From NCBI RefSeq assembly GCF_002741105.1, contig NZ_NIQU01000001.1, positions 124,001 to 188,000 of the forward strand: a DNA stretch of 64,000 bases, read 5' to 3'. Below the pieces are notes generated by a model, which did no database searches, was not told the origin of the DNA, and was given only the letters and a program-made list of their open reading frames with translations. Below are positions 17,517-25,846 of the stretch, piece after piece. The stretch's first letter is position 1. The number at the start of each line of letters is the position of its first letter. A program made the translations under genes and the position numbers. Origin of the DNA: Pseudomonas sediminis (GTDB lineage: Bacteria > Pseudomonadota > Gammaproteobacteria > Pseudomonadales > Pseudomonadaceae).

Positions 17517-18538
17517 ACCGTCACCTCCCGACGACCTTGGCCGAAGCTGGACAAACCCGCGGCACCATCGGGCAGTTGCAGCGAACCATCCTCCAGCCGC
17601 TCGCGCAGATAGCGGAAGGTCTGCGCGGTCTGGGCGAACAGATGATCGCCACAATTCACAGGCTCGTACACACGCTCACCGCGCGCTGGCAAGCCGGCAA
17701 TCGGCGCGATGCGCGTCGGGTAGTCACAGGCGCAGAACAGCGGGAAGGCGAAACGCTCCTCGCTGACCTTGCGTACGCGGTGCGAGGTGGCGACAAAGTT
17801 GCCGTTGCTGAGCACCTCGAGCATGTCGCCGATATTGATCACGAAGGCGTCCTCCACCAGCGGCACGTCGATCCACTGGCCATCGCCGTTAAGCACCTGC
17901 AAGCCTTCGGCGGTAGGCAACAGAATGGTGAAACACTCGTAGTCGGTGTGTGCGCCGATACCGGGACGGTCGGCCACCGGATCGGGATCGAGCGGGTAAT
18001 GGATCATGCGCAACTGGCTGGTGGGCTGCCGGGTGATACCGGCGAAGGTGTCCTCGGCCAACCCCAGCGCCAGGGCGAAGCCACGAAACAGCGTGTCGCC
18101 CAGTGCCAGCGCCGCCCGATAGTAGGCGCCGACCTCGCGCTTGAAGTCAGCCGAGTCCGGCCACTGCGTTGGCCCCAGCAGCGGATAGACCTGTGGCGCC
18201 GCGGTATAGTCGTAATTGACGTCGTAGGCTTCCTTGAGGTCCTTGCTGCCGCCGGCAAACTGCTCCTCGCCTTCCGGCACGTAGCCGCTGTGGTTGCTCG
18301 ACTGGCCGATGTAGAAACGCATCTTCTGCTCCAGCGGGCGGGCGAAGAAACTGCGCGCCTGCTGGATCAGTCCTTCGCGCAGCTCGCGCGAAATGCCGTG
18401 CCCGGTGATCTGCAGGAAGCCGACCTCGCGAGCGGCGCGGCCCAGCTCGTCGGCAACGCGCTGACGCTGGGCAAGGTCGTCGGCATACAGCCCGGCAACA
18501 TTGATCAGAGGAATGGACGTGAAGTGGGTATGCGCCAT
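17513..18538 (-). CDS. 2-oxoglutarate/Fe(II)-dependent oxygenase, isopenicillin-N-synthase-like
   Basis: A 341-residue DIOX_N/2OG-FeII oxygenase. The N-terminal domain has IPLINVAGLY and GFLQITGHGIS. The iron ligands are H197 and D199 (GIGAHTDYECFTILLPT) and H253 (ATSHRVRK). R262 (RFAFPLF) would bind the 2-oxoglutarate carboxylate. The substrate is unknown. Related enzymes hydroxylate amino acids, and hydroxylation of arginine or homoarginine by family members is known to release guanidine. That makes its place between guanidine-riboswitch operons notable. It starts with GGGAGATT upstream and overlaps the following 310-residue gene by 4 nt. Confidence 0.88.
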   Translation of the reverse strand: MAHTHFTSIPLINVAGLYADDLAQRQRVADELGRAAREVGFLQITGHGISRELREGLIQQARSFFARPLEQKMRFYIGQSSNHSGYVPEGEEQFAGGSKDLKEAYDVNYDYTAAPQVYPLLGPTQWPDSADFKREVGAYYRAALALGDTLFRGFALALGLAEDTFAGITRQPTSQLRMIHYPLDPDPVADRPGIGAHTDYECFTILLPTAEGLQVLNGDGQWIDVPLVEDAFVINIGDMLEVLSNGNFVATSHRVRKVSEERFAFPLFCACDYPTRIAPIAGLPARGERVYEPVNCGDHLFAQTAQTFRYLRERLEDGSLQLPDGAAGLSSFGQGRREVTV

Positions 18539-18796
18539 GGCAATCTCCCTTGAACAAGTGAGTTACCTGGTCGTCCAGACGAGCAGCGGGTCGGGTCGTC
18601 CCGAGGGCGGCAGCGAGGTCGCCTCTGCAACAGGGTCGATAGCGATTTCCATGCCACCGCCATAACGCCGCCAAGCGGTTATCCCACGCGCAAACTCGCC
18701 CCAGAGCAGTGCAACCAATCCCTCGCAAGCACCATCAGGCAGCGCGCAAGCGCCAGCACGTGCCGCCGCAGCGCCCAATCACGGGCCTCGGCGAGC
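18539..18796. other. Intergenic region between the oxygenase gene and riboswitch 3
   Basis: No convincing gene is present. A 71-codon minus-strand frame (18563-18778) lacks an ATG and a ribosome-binding site; it may be decayed coding sequence. The region must hold the oxygenase promoter and any activator sites for the riboswitch 3 promoter. Confidence 0.4.
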
Positions 18797-18812
18797 TGGC
18801 ACGCTATTCGCT
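18797..18812 (+). promoter_or_regulatory. Sigma-54-like promoter upstream of riboswitch 3
   Basis: TGGCACGCTATTCGCT is almost identical to the motifs at 12843 and 14257, with GG-N10-GC spacing. Its -12 GC lies 72 nt before the CTAGGG core of riboswitch 3. Confidence 0.65.
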
Positions 18813-18872
18813 ACAGCTTGGGTGTGCAGGTTCTAACCGGGATTTCCCGGAATCGCGGCACCACAATTTGCG

Positions 18873-18972
18873 AAATGGATGACTAGGGTTCCGACTTGCC
18901 TGGCAAGTGCTGGTCCGAGAGTCATCGACCTCCAGTGAGGTTACACGGCGGGATAAAAGCCCGGGAGAACGC
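18873..18972 (+). ncRNA. Guanidine-I (ykkC) riboswitch, copy 3
   Basis: Aptamer blocks ACTAGGGTTCCG (18882), CTGGTCCGAGAG (18910), ACACGGCGGGATAAAAGCCC and GGGAGA (18944-18968) are in order. ACCTCCAGT at 18928-18936 is a perfect 9-nt complement of the SBP2 ribosome-binding region ACTGGAGGT (19024-19032). It can instead fold on itself as ACCTC-CAGT-GAGGT (18928-18941). This suggests that guanidine binding frees the ribosome-binding site. Confidence 0.94.
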
Positions 18973-19037
18973 GCCTTTCGAACGATTCGAAACGTGCCGC
19001 GACTCCTGCCCGTACTCAACAAGACTGGAGGTTCCAA

Positions 19038-20105
19038 ATGCGCAAGTACCGTCTGTTCTCCTTCGCCGCTGCCGGTCTGGCCGCGGTACTCAGCTTCAGC
19101 GCTCACGCCGAGAAGAAAGACAACTTCAGCGTCTGCTGGACGCTTTACGCCGGCTGGATGCCCTGGGGCCACGCCAGCACCTCCGGCATCATCGACAAAT
19201 GGGCGAAGAAATACGGCATCAACATCGATGTCGTGCAGCTCAATGACTATGTCGAGTCCATCAACCAGTACAGCGTCGGCCAGTTCGACGGCTGCACCAT
19301 GACCAACATGGACGCCCTGACCATCCCTGCCGCCGGTGGCGTGGACAGCACCGCGCTGATCGTCGGTGATTACTCCAACGGCAACGACGGCCTGCTGATC
19401 AAGGGCGAGGGCAAGACCCTGGCCGATCTCAAAGGCATGCGCGTCAACCTGGTGGAACTCTCGGTCTCCCACTACTTCCTCGCCCGCGCCCTGGAAACCG
19501 CAGGCATGAGCGAGCGCGACGTGACGGTGGTGAACACCTCCGACGCCGACATCATCGCCGCCTACACCACCCCCAGCGTGCAGGCCGCTGCGACCTGGAA
19601 CCCGATGCTCGCCGAGATCAAGGCTCAGCCAGGCAGCACTGAGGTGTTCGACTCGTCGAAGATCCCCGGTGAAATCCTCGACATGATGGTGGTCAACACC
19701 CAGACCCTGAAGGACAACCCGGACTTCGGCAAAGCCCTGGTCGGCGCCTGGTTCGAGATTCTCGAACTGATGCAGGCCGGCACCCCGGAAGCCACCGACG
19801 CCCTGACCGAAATGGCCAAGGCCTCCGGCACCGACCTGGCCGGCTACCAGTCGCAACTGGCGACCACCAAACTGTTCTACACGCCGAAGGAAACCCTGGA
19901 CTTCGTCACCAGCCCGGCCCTGCCGGAGACCATGACCAAGGTCGCCAACTTCAGCTTCGAACACGGCATCCTCGGTGAAGGTGCGCGCAGCGCAGACGCC
20001 ATCGGCATGACCTTCGCGGGCGACGTGACAACCGGCGACAGCGCCAACATCAAGCTGCGTTTCGACCCGAGCTACGTACAAATGGCCGTCGACGGCAAGC
20101 TCTGA
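19038..20105 (+). CDS. NitT/TauT-type ABC periplasmic binding protein 2 (guanidine-riboswitch controlled)
   Basis: A 355-residue paralogue of the 13084 product, with signal peptide MRKYRLFSFAAAGLAAVLSFSAHA. Shared landmarks are CWTLYAGWMPWGHAS, TMTNMDALTIPAAGGVDSTALIVGDYSNGNDGLL and the final VQMAVDGKL. It lies behind riboswitch 3 and ahead of the DUF1989/carboxylase genes, so it is the more likely dedicated receptor for the catabolic operon. Guanidine as ligand is inferred from the riboswitch, not from binding-site residues. Confidence 0.9.
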   Translation: MRKYRLFSFAAAGLAAVLSFSAHAEKKDNFSVCWTLYAGWMPWGHASTSGIIDKWAKKYGINIDVVQLNDYVESINQYSVGQFDGCTMTNMDALTIPAAGGVDSTALIVGDYSNGNDGLLIKGEGKTLADLKGMRVNLVELSVSHYFLARALETAGMSERDVTVVNTSDADIIAAYTTPSVQAAATWNPMLAEIKAQPGSTEVFDSSKIPGEILDMMVVNTQTLKDNPDFGKALVGAWFEILELMQAGTPEATDALTEMAKASGTDLAGYQSQLATTKLFYTPKETLDFVTSPALPETMTKVANFSFEHGILGEGARSADAIGMTFAGDVTTGDSANIKLRFDPSYVQMAVDGKL

Positions 20106-20112
20106 CGGGCAA

Positions 20113-20240
20113 CTCTAAAAACTACCTGCGTTGCCATCACTGCGTTAAAAACAGGCTCAAAATGCTCATTTACTACTCGTAAACTCCGCTTTTTCGCCTG
20201 TTTTTGCCTTGTGCTGACTGCCTCGCCAACGTTTTTAGAG
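20113..20240. repeat. MITE-like repeat with 10-bp terminal inverted repeats
   Basis: A 128-bp element bounded by CTCTAAAAAC and its exact reverse complement GTTTTTAGAG. The interior carries GAGCATTTTGAGCC- and CGGAGTTTAC-type blocks (inverse orientation here). A second copy in reverse orientation, mostly identical over about 130 bp, lies inside the coding sequence of an ABC permease at 58545-58686. No transposase is encoded, as expected for a non-autonomous element. Confidence 0.8.
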
Positions 20241-20322
20241 CCGCCCTAAACCAAACGTATCGCAACGATGATCAGGCGCCCCTGCCGGCGCCTGACGACC
20301 AGGCTTTGATCTCGAGGTACCC

Positions 20323-21051
20323 ATGACTACTGCCCTCACCCTGCGCCCCGCTCTCTATGAGGAAACCGTCCCCGGCGGCGGCCACACCTCATTCATCCTC
20401 AAGCGCGGACAGCTGCTGCGCATTACCGATATCGAGGGTGGCGCCAACGTCAGCCTGCTGCTGTTCAATGCCGCCGAGAAAAGCGAGCGCCTGAACCTAC
20501 CCGACACCCTCAAGGGCCAGCACACCGCCAAGCTCACCGCCGGCCACTGCCTGTATTCGGACATGGGCAAGGTGCTGGCGGCCATCACCGCTGACACCTG
20601 CGGTTGGCACGACAGCTTCGGCGGCGTGTTGAACGCCGACGAAGTGCTGGAGAAATACGGCCAGGGCCGCTACCAGGAACTGCGCAACGGCTTCTTCCGC
20701 AACGGCATGGACAACCTGCTGGTGGAGATGGGCAAGTGGGACCTGAACCTGCTCGACCTGCTGATGAACCTCAATCTGTTCAGCCGCGTGGATGTCGACG
20801 CAAACGGCGCCTTCCACTTCCAACCCAATAACAGCAAGGCCGGCGACTACATCGAGCTGTACGCGCCGATGGACACCCTGGTAGTGCTCACCGCCCTGCA
20901 ACACCCGATGGACCCGAACCCGCAGTACGCACCCAAACCGGTGCAACTGACCTGGAGCAAGGTCGACAGCGACGGCATCACCGTGCTCTGCCGCACCTCG
21001 CGCCCGGAGAACAGCCGCGGCTTCCACAACACCGAACGCCAGTACATTTGA
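20323..21051 (+). CDS. DUF1989 protein, urea carboxylase-associated UAAP1 type (carboxyguanidine deiminase subunit)
   Basis: A 242-residue DUF1989 protein. [14 protein letters not shown] (about residues 86-99) carries the conserved Cys and His. The partner gene starts 10 bp downstream and has the same motif as [13 protein letters not shown]. Such pairs next to guanidine carboxylase form the carboxyguanidine deiminase CgdAB, which turns carboxyguanidine into allophanate and ammonia; they were formerly named urea amidolyase-associated proteins. Which of the two is CgdA or CgdB is not decided here. The ribosome-binding site is CGAGGTACCC. Confidence 0.88.
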   Translation: MTTALTLRPALYEETVPGGGHTSFILKRGQLLRITDIEGGANVSLLLFNAAEKSERLNLPDTLKGQHTAKLTAGHCLYSDMGKVLAAITADTCGWHDSFGGVLNADEVLEKYGQGRYQELRNGFFRNGMDNLLVEMGKWDLNLLDLLMNLNLFSRVDVDANGAFHFQPNNSKAGDYIELYAPMDTLVVLTALQHPMDPNPQYAPKPVQLTWSKVDSDGITVLCRTSRPENSRGFHNTERQYI

Positions 21052-21061
21052 GGGTGCCGAC

Positions 21062-21697
21062 ATGAGCCTGACCGCAAGCAACCTGCATCCCGAAACCGCC
21101 ACGTTCCGCCACACCATCCCGGCGGGCGAACCCTACCTGTTCGAGGTCAAGGCCGGGCAGACCCTGCGCCTGCACGACCTGGAAGGCAACCAGGCGATCG
21201 ACACCCTGTTCTTCGCCGCGAAAAACCCGCGCGAGCGCTTCGACCCACAGCGCACCCTGCGCAAGCAGAACAACGTCTACCTGACCACCGGCACGGTGCT
21301 CTACTCCAACCTGGGCAAACCGCTGCTGACCATCGTCGCCGACACCTGCGGTCGCCACGACACCCTCGGCGGCGCCTGCGCGCAGGAGAGCAACACCGTG
21401 CGCTACGCCCTGGACAAACGCTACATGCACAGCTGCCGCGACAACTTCCTGCGCGCCAGCCTGCACGACGGCCGCCTGAGCAAGCGCGACATCGGCGCCA
21501 ACATCAACTTCTTCATGAACGTTCCCGTAACGCCGGAGGGCGGCCTGACCTTTGAGGACGGCATCTCCGCACCCGGCAAGTACGTGGAGCTGAAAGCCGA
21601 GACCGATGTGATCGTGCTGATCTCCAATTGCCCGCAGTTGAACAACCCCTGCAACGGCTGGAACCCGACGCCGGCCGAAGTGCTGGTGTGGAACTGA
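21062..21697 (+). CDS. DUF1989 protein, urea carboxylase-associated UAAP2 type (carboxyguanidine deiminase subunit)
   Basis: A 211-residue DUF1989 protein with [22 protein letters not shown] and the cysteine-containing [34 protein letters not shown] segment. It ends with a conserved [21 protein letters not shown]. It is the second subunit of the probable deiminase and sits in an operon with the gene 10 bp upstream. The cysteine and histidine residues are plausible metal or catalytic sites. Confidence 0.88.
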   Translation: MSLTASNLHPETATFRHTIPAGEPYLFEVKAGQTLRLHDLEGNQAIDTLFFAAKNPRERFDPQRTLRKQNNVYLTTGTVLYSNLGKPLLTIVADTCGRHDTLGGACAQESNTVRYALDKRYMHSCRDNFLRASLHDGRLSKRDIGANINFFMNVPVTPEGGLTFEDGISAPGKYVELKAETDVIVLISNCPQLNNPCNGWNPTPAEVLVWN

Positions 21698-21698
21698 C

Positions 21699-21747
21699 GT
21701 AGGGCGGGTGAAACCCGCCAAGGCCCGGCGGGTTTCACCCGCCCTAC
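21699..21747. repeat. Hairpin repeat GTAGGGCGGGTGAAACCCGCC
   Basis: GTAGGGCGGGTGAAACCCGC is followed by an inverted copy ending CACCCGCCCTAC, making a strong hairpin between UAAP2 and the carboxylase gene. The same family is seen at 48219-48270. It may attenuate read-through into the carboxylase gene. Confidence 0.7.
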
Positions 21748-21861
21748 AAAATTTGTCCCCAGCACGCACAACACGCATCACCGGACTTTTCACCACGGAC
21801 GACCGTGGCACATGACGAATGACGGCGGGACGGCCCGCCATGACCTTCGAGGGTCACCCTG

Positions 21862-24800
21862 ATGTTCGACAAACTCCTGATCGCCAACCGTGGCGCCATC
21901 GCCTGCCGCATCCTGCGCACCCTGCGTGAGCTGAACGTCGGCGGCGTCGCCGTCTACTCCGAAGCCGACGCCGCCAGCCTGCATATCCAGCAGGCCGCTG
22001 AAGCCTTCTCGCTCGGCGACGGCCCGGCCGCACAGACCTATCTGGTGGTCGACAAGATTCTCGCCGTCGCCAAACAGACTGGCGCTAAAGCCATCCACCC
22101 AGGATACGGTTTTCTCTCCGAAAACGCCGCCTTCGCCGAAGCCTGTGAAGCCGCCGGTATCGCCTTCGTCGGCCCGACGCCAGAGCAACTGCGCGTATTT
22201 GGCCTCAAGCACACCGCCCGCGCCCTGGCCAAACAACACGGCGTGCCGATGCTTGAAGGCACCGAACTGCTGGAAAACCTCGACGCCGCGCTGGTCGCTG
22301 GCGAGCAGGTCGGCTACCCGGTGATGCTGAAAAGTACCGCCGGTGGTGGCGGTATCGGCATGCGCGTCTGCCGCTCGGCAGAGGAACTGAGCGACGCCTT
22401 CGAGGCAGTCAAACGCCTGGGCCAGAACAACTTCAGCGACAGCGGCGTCTTCATCGAGAAGTACATCCAGCGTGCCCGCCATCTGGAAGTGCAGGTGTTC
22501 GGCGATGGCCAGGGCGAGGTGCTCGCCCTCGGCGTGCGCGACTGCTCGGTGCAGCGGCGCAACCAGAAGGTGCTGGAAGAAACCCCGGCACCGAACCTGC
22601 CGGCCGGCATGAATGAGGCGCTGTGCTCGGCGGCGATCAAGCTGGCCAGGGCGGTCAATTACCGTAGCGCCGGCACCGTCGAATTCGTTTACGACAGCGA
22701 GGCCGAGCGCTTCTATTTTCTGGAAGTGAACACCCGCCTGCAGGTCGAACACGGCGTTACCGAACAGGTATGGGGCGTCGACCTGGTGCGCTGGATGATC
22801 GAACTGGCGGCTGGCGATCTGCCGCCGCTGAGCGAGCTGGCCAAAGCACTCAAACCATCCGGCCATGCCATTCAGGCGCGGCTGTACGCCGAAGACCCGG
22901 GCCGCGATTTCCAGCCCAGCCCCGGCCTGCTCACCGCCGTGCAGTTTCCTGCAGCCGACGGCAAGGCCCTGCGCATCGACACCTGGGTCGAAGCCGGCTG
23001 CGAAATTCCGCCCTACTTCGACCCGATGATCGCCAAGCTAATCACCTGGGCACCAAGCCGCGAAGAGGCCTCCAAAGCGCTGGACCAGGCCCTGGCCGAC
23101 TCCGTGCTGTACGGCGTGGAATGCAACCGCGACTACCTGCGCCAGATCCTCAGCGACGCGCCTTTCGCCAGCGGTTCGCCATGGACGCGCTGCCTGGAGA
23201 ATCTCGCCTACCAGGCGACCACCTTCGAAGTGCTCAGCGCCGGCACCCAGACCAGCGTGCAGGACTTCCCCGGCCGCCTCGGCTACTGGGCCGTCGGCGT
23301 GCCGCCGTCCGGGCCGATGGACGACCGCGCCCTGCGCCTGGGCAATCGCCTGCTCGGCAATGACGAGGGCGCCGCCGCGCTGGAAATCACCATGAGCGGC
23401 CCGCTGCTGCGCTTCAACACCGATGCCGTGATCGCGGTGACTGGCGCCGAGATTCCACTGAGCATCGATGGCGTGGAACAGCCAATGAACACCGCGCTGC
23501 TGATCGCAGCCGGCAGCACCCTAACCCTTGGCACCATCGCAGGCAGTGGTGCGCGCAGCTACCTGAGCATTCGCGGCGGCATCCAGGTACCGGATTACCT
23601 GGGCAGCAAGAGCACCTTCACCCTCGGCCAGTTCGGCGGCCACGGCGGCCGCGCGCTGCGTGCCGGCGACGTGCTGCACCTGCTGCCGCTGAGCGACACC
23701 AGCAGCGGCGCGCAACTGCCCGCAGAACTCTGCCCCGCTTTGCCGGCCGTGCGTGAACTACGGGTGATCTACGGCCCGCACGGCGCGCCGGAATACTTCA
23801 CGCCCGGCTATGTCGACATCTTCCTCGCCACCGACTGGGAAGTGCACTTCAACTCCAGCCGCACCGGCGTACGCCTGATCGGGCCGAAACCGGAATGGGT
23901 GCGCGACAGCGGCGGCGAAGCCGGCCTGCACCCCTCCAACATCCACGACAACCCCTACGCCATCGGCGCGGTGGATTTTACCGGCGACATGCCGGTGATC
24001 CTCGGCCCGGATGGCCCCAGCCTCGGTGGCTTCGTCTGCCTGGTAACCATCATCGAAGCCGACCTGTGGCAGCTCGGCCAACTCAAGGCCGGCGACAAGG
24101 TGCGCTTCGTGCCGGTGGATATCGCCACGGCGCGGGAGTTGGCGCAAAGCAATGCACGTGAATACGCAGAACTCACGCTTGTCTCCCCTCTCCCGCTTGC
24201 GGGAGAGGGGCCGGGGGAGAGGGTTCTTGAAAACGCCCAAAGCCCCTCTCCCCAACCCTCTCCCATAAATGGGAGAGGGAGCCGTTCGGTGTTGGCTTCC
24301 CCCATCGTCCTCGACATCGGCCATGCCGATACCCGTCTGGTCGCACGCCTGTCCGGCGACACCCACCTACTGCTGGAAATCGGTGCGCCAGAACTCGACC
24401 TGGTGCTGCGCTTCCGTGGCCATGCGCTGATGCAGGCACTGGAGGCCAAGCAACTGGACGGCGTGATCGACCTCACCCCCGGCATCCGCTCGCTGCAAGT
24501 GCACTACCAGCCGGAAACCCTGACCCTGCAGACGCTGCTCGACATCGTCGCGGGCGAGTGGGACGCCGTCTGCGCCGCGCGCGACCTAAAAGTACCCTCG
24601 CGCATCGTCCACCTGCCGCTGTCCTGGGACGACCCGGCCTGCCAGCTGGCAATAGAAAAATACATGACCACCGTGCGCAAGGACGCCCCCTGGTGCCCGA
24701 GCAACCTGGAGTTCATTCGCCGCATCAATGACCTGCCGAACCTCGATGAGGTGTATCGCACCGTGTTCGACGCCAGCTACCTGGTCATGGGCCTGGGCGA

Positions 24801-25545
24801 TGTCTACCTCGGCGCGCCAGTGGCCACACCGCTCGACCCGCGCCACCGCCTGGTCACCACCAAGTACAACCCGGCGCGCACCTGGACGGCGGAAAACTCC
24901 GTCGGCATCGGCGGCGCCTACATGTGCGTGTACGGCATGGAAGGCCCCGGCGGCTACCAGTTCGTCGGCCGCACCCTGCAGATGTGGAACCGCTACCGCG
25001 CGGTCGAAGCCTTCGACGGCAAGCCCTGGCTGCTGCGCTTCTTCGACCAGATCCGCTTCTACCCGGTATCAGCTGACGAACTGCTACGCATCCGCCGCGA
25101 CTTCCCGCTGGGCCGCTACCCGCTGCGCATCGAACAGAGCGAACTGGCCATGGCTGACTACCAACAGTTTCTCGATGACGAAGCCGAGGGCATCGCCGCC
25201 TTCCGCCAGCAGCAGCGCGCCGCCTTCGACGCCGAACGCCAACGCTGGATCGACAGCGGCCAGGCGCACTTCGAAGTCGAGGAAGCAGCCCCCGAGCAGG
25301 GTGAGGATGCCCCGCTCGACGCCGGCCAGCACGCCATCGAAAGCCATATCGCCGGTAACCTCTGGCAGGTGCAGGTAGAGCCCGGCGCGCAAGTGCAGGC
25401 TGGTGACGTGCTGGTGATCCTCGAGTCGATGAAGATGGAGATTCCGCTGACCGCGCCAATAGCCGGTACCGTACGCGAAGTGCGTGTGCAACCGGGCTCG
25501 CCGGTACGTGCCGGACAGCGTGTGGTGGTACTGGAAGAAGCCTGA
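21862..25545 (+). CDS. Guanidine (urea) carboxylase, biotin-dependent
   Basis: A 1227-residue multidomain enzyme. Biotin carboxylase spans residues 1-450 (NRGAIACRILRTLRELN, AIHPGYGFLSENAAFA, glycine-rich STAGGGGIGMRVC). The carboxyltransferase halves are a KipA-like part from about 455 (SVQDFPGRLGYWAVGVPPSGPMDDRALRLG) and a KipI-like part from about 815 to 1110. The biotinyl domain closes the protein (LVILESMKMEIPLTAPIAGTV, lysine of ESMKME biotinylated). Family members make carboxyguanidine or allophanate from guanidine or urea with ATP and bicarbonate. The riboswitches and CgdAB-like genes favour guanidine. Oddity: residues about 773-808 are encoded by a dispersed palindromic repeat inserted in frame between the two carboxyltransferase halves. 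Confidence 0.92.
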   Translation: MFDKLLIANRGAIACRILRTLRELNVGGVAVYSEADAASLHIQQAAEAFSLGDGPAAQTYLVVDKILAVAKQTGAKAIHPGYGFLSENAAFAEACEAAGIAFVGPTPEQLRVFGLKHTARALAKQHGVPMLEGTELLENLDAALVAGEQVGYPVMLKSTAGGGGIGMRVCRSAEELSDAFEAVKRLGQNNFSDSGVFIEKYIQRARHLEVQVFGDGQGEVLALGVRDCSVQRRNQKVLEETPAPNLPAGMNEALCSAAIKLARAVNYRSAGTVEFVYDSEAERFYFLEVNTRLQVEHGVTEQVWGVDLVRWMIELAAGDLPPLSELAKALKPSGHAIQARLYAEDPGRDFQPSPGLLTAVQFPAADGKALRIDTWVEAGCEIPPYFDPMIAKLITWAPSREEASKALDQALADSVLYGVECNRDYLRQILSDAPFASGSPWTRCLENLAYQATTFEVLSAGTQTSVQDFPGRLGYWAVGVPPSGPMDDRALRLGNRLLGNDEGAAALEITMSGPLLRFNTDAVIAVTGAEIPLSIDGVEQPMNTALLIAAGSTLTLGTIAGSGARSYLSIRGGIQVPDYLGSKSTFTLGQFGGHGGRALRAGDVLHLLPLSDTSSGAQLPAELCPALPAVRELRVIYGPHGAPEYFTPGYVDIFLATDWEVHFNSSRTGVRLIGPKPEWVRDSGGEAGLHPSNIHDNPYAIGAVDFTGDMPVILGPDGPSLGGFVCLVTIIEADLWQLGQLKAGDKVRFVPVDIATARELAQSNAREYAELTLVSPLPLAGEGPGERVLENAQSPSPQPSPINGRGSRSVLASPIVLDIGHADTRLVARLSGDTHLLLEIGAPELDLVLRFRGHALMQALEAKQLDGVIDLTPGIRSLQVHYQPETLTLQTLLDIVAGEWDAVCAARDLKVPSRIVHLPLSWDDPACQLAIEKYMTTVRKDAPWCPSNLEFIRRINDLPNLDEVYRTVFDASYLVMGLGDVYLGAPVATPLDPRHRLVTTKYNPARTWTAENSVGIGGAYMCVYGMEGPGGYQFVGRTLQMWNRYRAVEAFDGKPWLLRFFDQIRFYPVSADELLRIRRDFPLGRYPLRIEQSELAMADYQQFLDDEAEGIAAFRQQQRAAFDAERQRWIDSGQAHFEVEEAAPEQGEDAPLDAGQHAIESHIAGNLWQVQVEPGAQVQAGDVLVILESMKMEIPLTAPIAGTVREVRVQPGSPVRAGQRVVVLEEA
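24184..24281. repeat. CCCTCTCCC repeat pair inside the carboxylase gene
   Basis: Two inverted-repeat units (CCCCTCTCCCGCTTGCGGG and AACCCTCTCCCATAAATGGG with matching arms) about 98 bp long. They read through in frame as a low-complexity linker rich in P, S and G (PLPLAGEGPGERVLENA, then QSPSPQPSPINGRGSR). Intergenic relatives are at 6257 and 45475. Confidence 0.85.
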
Positions 25546-25548
25546 AAC

Positions 25549-25735
25549 GCTCGCAGCTGAAGCGCCTCCTACAGGGTCCGCGAACATCCTGTAGGAGCGG
25601 CTGGGCGGCATTCCGCTTCAGCCGCGATCCACACCAACACCGACTCCCTGTGGGAGGGGCTTCAGCCGCGACAGCTTTATGCTCCACCGCAATACCCAAA
25701 AAAACCAATCGCGGATAAATCCGCTCCTACAGTCC
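25549..25735. repeat. REP-like repeat array downstream of the carboxylase gene
   Basis: Several alternating palindromic units: GCTGAAGCGCCTCCTACAGG, CCTGTAGGAGCGGCTGGG, CTGTGGGAGGGGCTTCAGCC and GATAAATCCGCTCCTACAG. Related units are at 16499, 39262, 56706 and 63078. They probably stabilise or terminate the upstream mRNA. There is no gene in this stretch. Confidence 0.75.
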
Positions 25736-25768
25736 GTGGCCCGGATGAAATCCCGGCCACATAACTGC

Positions 25769-25790
25769 GCCAATTGTGATCACAACTGGC
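25769..25790. promoter_or_regulatory. Near-perfect 22-bp operator-like palindrome upstream of the diguanylate cyclase gene
   Basis: The core TTGTGATCACAA (25774-25785) is a perfect dyad, extended outwards by GCCA/TGGC with one mismatched pair. It lies about 57 bp before the start at 25847, where a repressor or activator would act. It is not a Crp/Vfr site, because the 6-bp spacer between TGTGA and TCACA is missing. Confidence 0.5.
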
Positions 25791-25846
25791 GCTATCCCCT
25801 CCCGGCAAGCTAGCATCACGCCATCAACCCGCTCCCGGATTCACCC

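Noticed and set aside
18563-18778. A 71-codon minus-strand frame between the oxygenase gene and riboswitch 3
   Set aside because: It has only a TTG start directly after a stop, no ribosome-binding site and no recognisable motif. It is kept as possible decayed coding sequence only.
25774-25785. TTGTGATCACAA as a Crp/Vfr binding site
   Set aside because: Crp-type sites need TGTGA-N6-TCACA; here the arms abut without the spacer.
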